A stretch of DNA of 64,000 nt from NCBI RefSeq assembly GCF_031877795.1, contig NC_133933.1, forward strand, positions 71,242,503 through 71,306,502, written 5' to 3'. The first letter of the stretch is position 1. Each line of letters starts with the position of its first letter. Source of the stretch: Strix aluco (taxonomy: Eukaryota > Chordata > Aves > Strigiformes > Strigidae). Below are positions 13,601-25,500 of the stretch, one piece after another. The translations under genes and the position numbers were made by a program. The notes under the pieces are model-generated. The model ran no database searches. It was not told the DNA's origin and saw only the letters and a program-made list of their open reading frames with translations.

Positions 13601-16600
13601 TGAACTTCGCTGCTTAACCCCCATTGCATCATAGCTTGAAGGTGCACCCATGGTAGTAACTTCCAGTAAGAACACTTAGTGTAGCGGTACTGCCCTGCAG
13701 TAATAGCTCTCCATATTAGAACAACTGTTGGTATGTGTGGTGTGCCATATGCCATTCAGATATTGTTTTCAATAAGTATGAGGCTTTAAATACTTTAATC
13801 CAACACAGGTTTTCTTAAGCTGGTGTAAACTGTCTTCCATTTTTATTGCCACCGTTACATTTAAATTACAAAGCCACTGAAATAATGTACACTAGTGAAA
13901 TACTGGGAGTAGGCTGAGGTGCAGCTGAGTCTTCCCTCCCTTTCGGGTGGATCCTGGTTTGGGCATCCTTCATTAAGAGGCTGGATGCATTCTTGACTGA
14001 TGGCTGTGTGTCAGTTTTTAAATGATTACTTTGCAATTGCAAATCAATGTCCCTTTCTAAACCCAGAGTTGGAGGCAGATCGGTATGACTCAACCGTATT
14101 TGCACTGCTGTAAAAAACATGTACTGACACAGTGCTCCGATAATTTTATGACCTTCTCCACAAATGGATACAGTGCGCTAGGTGGTTGAGATCTTTAAGG
14201 ATAGCTGTGGCTTAGCTAATGTAGGCATTAACAAGGGTATTCAAATGTATCTTTCTCCACTGGTTCCTTTTCATTACACTGGAAAATGAGCTTTAGTTGC
14301 TTTGGTTGCAGCACTTGGTAAAGCTATGTATGCTTCTTGCACTTCCGTTTAGATGGAAAAAAAAAATTAGAGTCCTCAGACCGGCTAATGAAATTGAAGG
14401 AGAAACATGGTCATTAGGTGGAGTGGTCGTTGGCTCCTGCCAAATCCTCCACTGTAAGGAAGCATTTGATACTCTTAGGAGACTTGCTTACTTCAGTGGG
14501 TAATGGTTCTGTTTATTGAGTTTGCGCAAATGCCTTTGATTTAGTCAATTTAGGCTCTGCATATAAGCAAATTACAAGTTAGGACTCGATCAGCGAGAGG
14601 TAAATTAGTTTGAATGCATATAAAAGGATCTTGCTGAGGGTAAATTTACAGTCAAGCCATTACATGGAAATCATAATGTGCAGTACATGTCAGGTTTGAT
14701 AAATGAAGCAGGACTGTAAAATTGCCCTTATCTTGAAGTGTGCTTGCATTTGGCCAGCCACAGAGCTGAAGTGCTGTTATGTCTGCTCTTTTGAACGGGC
14801 TCAGGAGAGAGAAATCTCTCTGAAGTTGGAATTACTACATTTAAAAAGGATGAATTGAAGAATCCTTGCAAGTATATAAGCTACGCAGCTCTTTTTCCTC
14901 TGCTCCTTGGTCTTTCCCCCAGTGGGACACTTGTCAAGTATCGGCACAGAGTGCTGATGCCTGTTAGGGAAAGGCATTATTACAGGAGAAACCTTGTGCA
15001 CAATCACAAATGGGGAATTACTGGCTAGGCCATTGCCCTGCAGATAGGAGAGGATGAAATAGGTGGCCTCTTCAAGCCCTTTCTACCATGTGGTGAGGGT
15101 TTTTGCTTGCTTGGGCTTTTCTTTGCTTTGAGACTGTTTCCTCTAGAGCTAGGCCTATCCACATCTCTTTCAAGAGTATCCCTCATGGTACAGGACAAGA
15201 TTTATTTTGCTTTCCTGATTGCCCCAAATCAGTCACATAAGAAGTGGTAGAAAAAGTCAGGTAGCCAAACAGTTTTTGGTTTTGTAATTAAGAATTAAAA
15301 AAATTAGAAAATATAGTATCTCTGTGAAGAAAGAAACCTGTTGTTGTTATTAAGGTGAATAACTATAGATTATCAGTGCAAAAACTATCAGTCAAAACTG
15401 TCCTTATATACCACAAAGCAGGATATTACGAAGATGTCACACCATAAAGTGAAAGAAGAAATGGTTTATTAAAACCACCATGGAAAAAAGAAATGTCAGT
15501 AAAACAATAAAAGTTTTTAATTTCAGAAACATTTGGCAGGGGAACAGAAAATGGTCCATGAACTAGGCAGCTAAATGGTAAACTTAATTCTCCATCTGTT
15601 CTAGTACTTTCAACAGTTCCAAGTAGCAGCAACATCCAATGTCTTTTATGAAATCACATTTTAGAGACTTCACAACCCAGTGATGTACCACTGGTGCCAC
15701 TGGTGCCAAACTAGTGTTTGAGAGCACAGTGCTACTGCAGTTAAGTATATAAAACTGCTTGGAGGCTTAAAATAGCATATGCCTTATAGACAATGTATAC
15801 AGTGCAAATGAGATTGTGCATTGTGGCCATGCTTGTCTTAGTCTTGCACTGAATGTGTCAGCAGCTTGCAAACTTGACCTTAGAGCTATGATATGGATGA
15901 ACATTGAGCTTATCTTACCAGGTTTAAAGTGGCTGTGTTGGATTTTGGTCAATGATGACTGCTTAATCTTTCTTTAATGTAACTGGAATGCAGCACTGCT
16001 GTCTTTAGTTTGTATTTTCAAGTGTAATGTCTGGATACCGGGGGTTTTTTCCTCTCTGTTATCCCTTTATAGGATGGGCACTAAACAACTTCGTGGTGTG
16101 AGAAGCAGTGTTGTTCTGGCCCATAATAATTTGGAAAAAAACAAACCAAAAAATCTCCAAACACTGTTGAAATATCTACCTATACTCACGTAACTATTAG
16201 CTGCTTGTTGAATAGTTGTAGTATTCAGGAGAATAAACAGTTGAAAGTATACAGACATATTGAGTATAATTTTACATTACTTTTTTTTTTTTTTTTCATT
16301 CTTTCCTTTACATGAGAAAAGCCAGAAACAAACAACTGTGAGCCATTTTGTATCTGGCCCTGGTGCAGATTTGCAGACTGGGTGCTCCCATCGGTAGCAA
16401 CCCTTTTCTCTGCCCTGCTATAATGGCATTTCTGACCTGCTTATTTCCTTCTCAGAGCTGTCCGCTCGGCTGTATGAATGTGTAATCTCGTATGTAGATG
16501 TGATTTCAGTGTTTTGCATGTTGTAACCTTTTCCTTCAGTGTGCACCAGCTGTATGCAGCGTCAGATGAAAGCTGGGTTTCCTGATTTAGGGCAACTCAC

Positions 16601-19600
16601 TGCTGCAAGTAGTTTTTGTCTGGGGAGTTTGCTCTTCTGTCCAGCTGCCCATGGCCTGGAGGAGATGCAGTACAGTATTAGCAGTACCCTGGCCTTTTGA
16701 CCTTCAGACTTTCCACAGGACAGTGGTTTTGTAACAGCAGTCAGAAGTTACTTAGGTTTTTCCTACTTGCCTCAGTATCAGTGAATTCTGAAGCAATTTG
16801 ATCAGCTATTCCATCCAAATTCACCCCCTTTGTTAAACCTTCTGTTATTTCATGGGGAGATTTGTTCAGATTGTCAAAATGCACTGAACATTAGCAATAA
16901 TGCAGCCATTAACAGAAAGAAACGGGCTTGAGGGAATACATATGAAAGTTTAATTTCTTAAAATGCTGCAGCTCTGTGACAAAGATCTAAGTGGTTGTGC
17001 TTGCATCTCAGATTTACTGGGGAATTTGTTGTTTTGGTTTTTTTTTTTGGTTTTTTTTTTTTATGGTAAAGAAACTAGCTAGTAATGTTTGACATTACCT
17101 GGATCTGGAAGTTTTTCCCTAAATTGGGGTTCTGCTATATTCAGTCAAGGGTAACCCTAACGCTGGGTGCCATAGTGAATTGCAGCAGAGCTACCAAGTC
17201 CAATTGGGAAGAAAGGTTTTACCAGTGACATGAACTGAAACAAAACACCCAGGGTGATAGTAGGCCTGTCTGCAGCTTCTGGAGTGACCAAAGTTTGCTG
17301 CTTGTTGGTTGCTGACACAGTCTGGGCATTCAGCCCTGCTTTCTCAAATATAATTTGGATTCTGGTGCAGTAGGAGGCAGAAGAGCTCTGGAGATGGCAT
17401 TTACAGATAAGGTGAATGACAGCCTGTTGCTTCCTCTGGTCATTTGAAGTAAAAACTGTAGTCTGATTGGTATATCAATAACAGATTGACATGGCATCAT
17501 TTATTTCCAAGCAGCAATATTTATTTTCAGCTGAAGATTTACTCCCCTCTCAGTTGTAGGATGTAGTTGTTTACAAGGCAGTGAAAGAAAAAACCAGGAA
17601 AAAAATGAGGAGCGATGACTTTTCCTCACGCAAATTTACCATAAAAATAGGATTTTTAAAAGAGGAATGAAAGAGAGCTGTTACTTGAACAGGTGCTAAT
17701 TAAGAAATACTAGAATAACTTGTAGTATTTGTATCTTTCCTGAATCTTCAGGTGGGTAAACTGATGCACACTATAGAGGTATCAGTCTGTGCTATCTTAG
17801 GCCTGTCTACACCTCCAGGCTTCGCAGTGCTTAAGAAGACTCTAATGTCAAATCATTCAAAGTTGTGGAGGAAAGGGCCCTGATTTATTCCATCTAACCT
17901 TATGCCCCTAAGGGACGTAGGAGCCTACGTCACTCTACTGCTGCATTCCCTCAATGCATAGGGATAGGCGCACACATGGCAGTTTTTCCTCTCCCAGGGA
18001 GCCATTCTGTTGACATGAAACTCAGTGAAAGAGTGAGGCCTTTGGCTGTTTAAATCAAATTCATGTCATATTGCAGTACAGAATCATAATGAAGAAAACC
18101 ACAGGAAATTTAGCTACTCTAGGGCCTCAACTGCCAGTCATCTTTCCTTGCTCATGCCAACTAGAAGTACTGAAGTTGTCAAAATAAATTATGATTAAAA
18201 GGGGAGATGTCACAGCGGATTATTCAGCTTTGCAGAATATTTCATAATACTATATATCATAAAAGTTAGTCTTTGAAACTCTAGATATCTACTTTCATTA
18301 TTATTGTTATTACAGAGTGTTAGATAAAGATGGGGCAAGCAGAAAGCATCAGTTTAATTTTGTACTCATTCTTTTGAAAAAGAAGGGAAAAAGGAGGCTA
18401 CTCTAGCATTAAGAAAGTTTAGTGCAGTTCTCTTCGAAATAAGTAAACTCTGTGCCAACTGAAAATTGTGAGACAGTCTTAGATTTGGGCTAAAGGTTCT
18501 GATGTTGGTCCCAGGGGGAGCATGAAAAGTGTTTGAGAGCACTGACTGTTGGAGATTTTTGCCTAGAATTTTCTTTCTTTGCTTAAACTAGATATTTTAT
18601 TTTGTGAAGTCCTGTCCTTTTATGTGATGTTGTCCACTAAGCTTGAAATGGAAAGGTTTGGCTTTTGGAGTTGAAATAGATGCATCATATCAGGAATTAT
18701 CTGGGACTTCAGGTACCCAAAGAAATTATTTGTACTCTCGAGTATGAAGAATAACAGCATAGAAAAATATAGATTGAATAATTTGGGGGTTTGTTTCAAT
18801 TCCATTGCATAACACATCAGCAGTACATTTAAGGTATTATTTTGAAAAAAGGTCTGGATGGTTTTGTGTCTGTTTATGAAGTGATGTTTCTTCCTACATA
18901 CTTACACCAGAAGTTCAGCTTATATGTATGCTGTAAGACTTGACAGATGACTGAAGGGTTTTCTCATTAGGAAATGTAGGTAATGAAAAAAAATATCTTA
19001 GGTTAAAAATCCAGTGGTCTAGCTATGGTATCTCACTAAATTGCTCTGCAAATAACATTTTTCATTGCATAGGATGTTTTCAGAAGAGTTTTATAGGCTT
19101 TCATAAAATCTTAGACAGCTGAAAACTGCAAGGTCTTCTTTGAAGGTTTAAAAACTGGTGTGTATGTGGGGATAGAGATCTTTTGTGGGTCCTTCAATAG
19201 ATGTGTTCTCATGAAAGCTATGGCATACACTTTTCTTGTTGGTCAGAAACAGGTCAGTGAAAAATTTTACTTGCATGTACTGAGAAACCCTTCAGCAGAC
19301 ATCTGAGCTCTCCCAGAAGCCCCATAGCTGAACAAGGGAAGGCTGGAGCTGGCATTCCTGGTGGTTTCTATGTTAAAAGAGACAGGAAAAGTATTTAATG
19401 TATGCACAAAAAAAAAAGGACACAAAAAATTCTGTACACAAAAAATCCACCAAATTAAGGGTTTAAATACTTGTGTTCTGTAGATGTGTATTAGTTTGCA
19501 GTCTTGAATTGGGAAGGTATTACATTGCTCCTGGCACAGTCAGCAGTGACGTAATCTCTGGCAGTTTGCATATGGCTCTGAGGCTCACAACCTGCTAGTT

Positions 19601-20949
19601 TAAGGCAATTTTAGTCTTTATCTGGATTCTGCCAATCTAGGAATCTGTTGTATGGCAAAAGGTAATAACAGGGAGCTGGGATCATTCCCAGATGCTCTAC
19701 TGAATCTTCAGAGGCAGAAAGCTTTACTAACAGTACTTGGTGCATTCACTCACTAATCTACAAAACAAATTAGGCAGGTTTTTCTGTTTCCTTTTAGCTT
19801 GGCTATTTACTGAAGTGTCTGTTGCTTCAGCCTACTGAATTTATTTCCTTTAGCAGAGGACAGCAGCTGGTTGATTTTTTTCCACCCAAAAGTTCAAGAA
19901 ATGTATTAATGTGCATTGTTTCATTGTTTTTGCTCTGTCCCACACATTCCTGGAAGGCCATTCAAGGGAGAAATAATTCAACAGAGCAAAGAACATAAAG
20001 GCCTCTCATATTTTTTTCTTTCCATTTCTTCTATGCAGAAACTCCAGTATTTGTTTCAAAGGCAAAGACATCTTTATGTGAAAGACCATTGCTGATGCAG
20101 TGCTGAGCAGAGGCGATTTCCTGCCTCTGAGGCAGGGCGCAGTATTAACTCATGGTACTCTAGTCTCAGTTGTTTGAATTTCCCTTCTATCTTCAAATCC
20201 AAAATAAACCCAAACCCAACAACTGTTGCAAGCAAGTTTGAGTTAAAAAAGAATCCAACATGCTGAATAAAACCTAGAGGCTAGGAAATGTGTCTCTAAA
20301 CTAGGTAATGCCTGTGGGTGTAATGGGCCAAGCAGCTTGGCTGTTCTATGTGTTGTGAGAAATTCATGACAATAGCACATGTCCCTCGGCAGAAAAGTCT
20401 TGGTGCTTCATTAGTTCATATTTTTCAAGAATTCTCAACTGTTTTGAAGTGTTATAGCCCATTTTCTTGAGCTGCTCAAACTATCCCAAAATATTATAGG
20501 GATAAGAGTAGGTAAATACAAGGGACGTAAAAAGAATAAAATAGAAACACAGTAATATTTTACAGTGTATTTGTTGGTAGCATTAGAATGTAGAAGTCAT
20601 AGTAAGACAGTACATGTCTCATAACTAGGCTTTTTCAGAGACAAATGCATGCTTTACTAATTCTTAGCACTTTGTGGTAACACTGCACAGCCATTAACTG
20701 TTAACATTAAAGGACCAATTGCAACTGAAAACTAGAACACTTGCTGAAGTCAATTACTTCAGGGCTTCACAGGAGCAAGATGTTTTTGCTTCAGGTGTAT
20801 CTGATCAATGTTAGACTCCCCAGATCATTAAAGTGGCAATGTACATATTTATTACCATCTCTTTAATGCAGTTTCACAGTGTAAAGGTGTTTTTTCCATG
20901 GCAGTTTAGAGAAACATTGCACGCCAGAGAGGCCTTTTGTTAAATACAA

Positions 20950-20969
20950 AGCACTCCTGCAGGAGTGCT
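20950..20969. repeat. perfect 20-bp palindrome
   Basis: AGCACTCCTG is followed directly by its reverse complement CAGGAGTGCT. It lies downstream of LAMA2 in DNA with no recognised gene. It could be a binding site for a dimeric factor or chance; there is no other support. Confidence 0.85.
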
Positions 20970-22185
20970 CTCTGGCAGCACAAATTTTGTAGATAGCCTA
21001 TGCACAAATTTTGCAGCAAGCCTTTTTTTAGTAATGTCAGAAATTACGAAAAAGTGTATTCAAGGCTCACTGTGGGCAGGAAAAAATAATTTTAAAACCC
21101 TTTTTCTTTTAATTGCATGGTTGTGCTACCTTACTGCTAGGTTCTTTTCTGTTGTTTTTCTATTTTGTGTAGGTAGTTGCTTTTACATTTGTACAGTAGC
21201 TGTTCTGCATGTCCAACCACAACCTTTGCAAAAGTAGAGTTTAACAATTTGAATCCATAGAAAAGATAATCCACACTTCAGTGATGATTTCATAGTCTTC
21301 TAAATCATACAAAGCACTGAGGAAAATCACCAGGATTTGGCATTTTAGTGAGAATTGAGGAAGCAATTTTCTTCTCCCCATCTATGTTTAAACTGCTATC
21401 TACAGAGCACTCTAAATTTTACTTAAGGAAGATCTGGGGTGCCTTCTGCATTCAGAATTCCTCACAAACTGATAGCATCAAGCAGAAGCAGTAGAGTCAA
21501 ACTTTGGAAGCTGCTTTTATGTGAAGAATTTAATTAAACAGGTAACAGTAGAGATTAGTGACATGTACCATGCTAATAATCTCTGGGATTCTCCTGCTTC
21601 ATCTCAATTCTGCTCCAATGCAGTTGTATCAATTCTCATCTTCCTTTAGAAACTTGGCTTGTGAATTTTGTTATGTGTAACTTCAATACCATGTGTAGTT
21701 GCAGTTAATAAACTTCATTTATTAAGGATCATTTAAAACCGTATTTCCAGGTAAGTGATAGAACTCCTTCCATTAGAAGCTATATCTCCCAACATCAAAC
21801 AACATAACCTCTGTTAAAATCCAGTGCTGTTCAAATGATATAGCAGGGATTTTAGGTGCAACATATTTTCTTCAATAAGCCCAAATAAATTGAGCAAGCA
21901 GTCGTATTTTCCTTCCCTGCACTTGGTTCCATGGCTATAGCATGACAGCAGCCATGTAGCCTACATAAAATTTTGAATTCCTCATTTTCATTCCCATTTT
22001 CATGGGAAATATTATGGTCAGACGAATTTTCTAAACTCTTGGGAGTGATCAAAGCAAATTTTTTGAAGCAAGGTAATATGTTTGTTTCTAATGAAGGACA
22101 GAGGTGTACACACACACAAGTGCACTGTATTTAGAATGGTAAAGGAATACGAGCTTACAGATCTACCTCACCAAAAGCATTCAGG

Positions 22186-22243
22186 GAGCATTTCGGGGAG
22201 TTGGACTTGATGACCCTTATGGGTCCCTTCCAACTCAAGATAA
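22186..22243 (+). mobile_element. short CR1 3' fragment
   Basis: The stretch contains GGGGAGTTGGACTTGATGA, then CCCTTATGGGTCCCTTCCAA and CTCAA, a recognisable CR1 3'-UTR core. The terminal ATTCTATG repeats are missing. It lies about 200 bp beyond the LAMA2 poly(A) signal, on the opposite strand. Confidence 0.75.
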
Positions 22244-22436
22244 CACCCTCACTCATCAGAAGAATGATGAAACATTTCCATTTCAAGCTATAAGGAAAGA
22301 GATAGATAAAAATTATTGCTTTACTCCCTAAAGAAGGGGTGGGGGGAAAGGATTAGTTCTTGAATTCTTGGGAGGTACCTTGAAATAACCATCTGAATAT
22401 ACCACAAACACTACTCAAATACTTGCATAAAGATAT

Positions 22437-22523
22437 TTTATTATGAATGCAATGTATATATATATTTTTTCTTTTTTAATCTGAGGTGCTTATATAAACA
22501 GACCCATATCTGCTGAATGACAG
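22437..22523 (-). terminator. LAMA2: LAMA2 3' UTR with AATAAA poly(A) signal
   Basis: Downstream of the stop codon on the minus strand, AATAAA is found at 22442-22437, about 80 nt after the stop. Between them lies a T/A-rich stretch with a (TA)n run. If this signal is used, the 3' UTR is only about 100 nt long. A further downstream signal cannot be excluded. Confidence 0.6.
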
Positions 22524-25500
22524 TTAGTTTGCAGGGCATGACAGCGGATGAACACCCTTCAGCTCCAAAGCTTTGCTGAAGTTAATCTCTTGAGGTTTAG
22601 CAGTACCCTTGGTGAGCTTCAGAAATCGAATACATCCTTTGAAACGGATATTAGTGGTCAGCCCAAACTGGGTCACACCATCTGAAGGAGGGGAAAAAAG
22701 GCAAAAGGTATTATGTTAGTCTGAGTTGATACTTAAGCTTGTTCTCTGAGAGTCCTGCAGGGGAATAAATGTACCCAGCAATATATTAGTACGTTTTATT
22801 TGCTGTATATATTCGTTATTAAAAAATGACAAACATTATGAGTGAACGTGATAAATGTTTATGTTAGTGGTAACAATCCAGTCATCTTTCCTTTTTCTGT
22901 CCTAGCATGACAGTGGCAGAATCTGAACACATTTAAACTGCCATTGTAAACTATGTAACTCAGTTATGTGACATAGAAGAAATTAAGGAAAACAGCCAAA
23001 TGGCAGCTTGCTACCTACAAATAGTGTACGATGTGTACATGCTAGTCCTGCAGATTCTTAGGCTATTTATCCACAGAATAACAAAGCAAAAGCAGGCCAA
23101 AATGGATGCAGTTCTCAGCCCTGACATCATGAGAAAGCCAGTTCCTCAGTACGGACTTCACGTGTCATTTAAGGACTGGGTTTGAGAGTTTTCAAGCATT
23201 CTGATTTTTTTTTTCCTTGGTGATACTAAAGCCAGGGATTTGAGTACATCTCTTCTGCTAAAGAAGGACGGGATAGAAGTGAGGCTTGGTTTGACTAGGA
23301 AGCTAGAAATATTTCTCTCAACTGCTTGAAATTCATGGCCCAACTTGTTTCTCAGTGTTCTTCCAAGTGAAAAAGTGGCTACAGGGACACTCCGATACAA
23401 ATCCGTGTGACTGATAAAGTAGGGTTGCAGAAATAACTTTACACCTGTACAGGACTGATTGGCCATAGCATTATGCTGTTTCACAGAGGATGAGATGGCT
23501 GAATCCATCTGTCCCTTCTTGCACAGGAAAGAGTGATAGCAGGAGATGATGGCTTTTATGGGTAGCCAGGAATTTATATCCTTGCCCATGCTCTGGTGGA
23601 AAAAAGTTTCTCTGCACAGGAAATTCTCTACCAGCTAATTCTAGCTGGTTTTCAACTGTTTTGCACTGTTTATGCAGCCAGGAGAAGCCTCACGAGGACT
23701 GGAAAATACAAACACTTACTAAGTTTACAAAACCCCATGATACTGTGTTTTAAATTTGTGATGAGGCTGTCTAGGTATTGGGAATGTTAAAATAAATCTT
23801 GGATGAGCTAGACTAGACAGCAAGAGAAGTGCGAGGTGTTTAAATGTGCATGTAGGATTATTGAATCATTTCATAACTTGCCATGTGGCTGAACTCAGGA
23901 ATATCACTTCAACATGATGTAAGTGTAGGCTTGTTTTGTACAGATTGCAGTGTTACTTCCATTTGTTTCACTTGCTATGTTCCTCTTGATGTACAGTCCA
24001 GAACAAGAAAGTAACTCCATCTGCAGTGTTTCTTTAGCACTAGCTCCTATGCTAGAATCCTGTTTTGTTATAAAAAGGCTGCCACAAAGCTGTTCTCCTT
24101 CTGGCACAAAGTTGTTGGTCCTTATCAATAGTCTCTGTGACTGAATTACAACTTTCATTTGTCAGTATCAAGAACATTTTTGAAAATGTTCTGAAGCTTG
24201 AGAGAGAAGGCTTTTTGGATGCACTGTATCACACATTAGAATGGGGCGAAAAACAACTTCCAGAAAATCATTTAGGAATTAACTTGAGAGGTATCTTGCC
24301 ATTGACCTCAGTATGCACTAGAGCAGACACATACTACAAACATACTTAGCTTTTTTGTTTGCAAACTGGAGGGAAACTTTATTACAAATGCAACAAAATT
24401 GGCGCTTTGCAAACATCTTGACTATGTTTTCAGAAAGTAAACTGCTATTAGATGAACTTATTGATTGTCTATGAACAGATGAATACTAGCATGCATTATC
24501 AGCTTAGTGGAAGATGAAGCTAGCTACAGAGCTCAGCCCAGTACTAGATCCTGTTCAATTACCTCTGCATGAAGCAGAGGTAATTCTCTCAAGGGCTTCC
24601 AGAATACTGAGTAGCAAATTTTGATTTTTTTTTTCCCTTTGAAAACCACCAGACCAAGAGCAAAGACATTAATCAGAAAGAGATGGTGTCCTCTCACTTC
24701 TCTGTACAAGCTGTTGTCCACATTCCTCAGTTCATCAGGTTTTACAAGGCTGATTTACACACACAGTGCCCTGCCCCCCGAGGGCACGTATGCATTCTTT
24801 AGTTAAATTTAAATTTGCCAAATACTGTTACTATTGAAATATAACAAATATGCTGTTACTAAACATAAAGTTTTAAGAGGGAGGCTGTGTGTGTGTGGGC
24901 AGCAGAAGACAGAAAGTCTGCCTGCTCCTCTGTGCCTACATTTGAAACTAGGCAGGGGCATCTGTGAGAGTCCCTTGGTTCTGCAGAATGTCTTGTTCTG
25001 AAATGCAGCTGGATGCAGAAACGAGCATCTGTATCAACTGACACAAACTTGGACAGTCTCACCCATCATCTTCAGCATGCTAGTCCTAATTGCATTTAAG
25101 ACACTACCAAGGCAGTGTTGCTAGAACTAAGTAAAGCATCATTTGTGTGTTAAATGCTCACCAGGATATCCTCCGACAAAGACAGGGTCGTGAGTGTCCG
25201 CTGAGGTCGAGGCCCTGTTCGGGCTGTTACCATCCACCTGTCTGTCATCCACAGTCAGCTCTAAACGGTGTTTGATCTTGTTTGCAAGAACCTTGTGCCA
25301 CTGTCCATCACACAAGCTGCCTGGTGCATCAGGCTCATAGATAGCAGAGAAGCGGCCTGCACCATTGTCAACATGAAACATCACCTGAAAAGCGTGGCAT
25401 GGAAGTCAGCTAGTTCTCAAAATAATTATTTTTTTTGTTTTGTTTATTTAAAGTCAACATGCTCTGACTGCACACACTAAAGCTCTTTAATACAAGACTC

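Larger units (their letters stand above)
10651..22436. other. non-coding stretch downstream of LAMA2
   Basis: About 12 kb without any recognised gene. It holds poly(T)/poly(A) runs (for example 16281-16298 and 17038-17063), the CR1 scrap at 22186-22243 and the palindrome at 20950. An inverted repeat GACGTAGG-AG-CCTACGTC lies near 17913. Open frames here are short and look random. Confidence 0.7.

Noticed and set aside
1..22436. Convergent ARHGAP18 expected from mammalian gene order
   Set aside because: No exon of it could be recognised from the sequence; it may lie further left, so it is not annotated.
23158..23589. 143-codon minus-strand open frame in the last LAMA2 intron
   Set aside because: It resembles no known family, lies inside an intron on the same strand, and has no splice or promoter context. 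It is likely chance.
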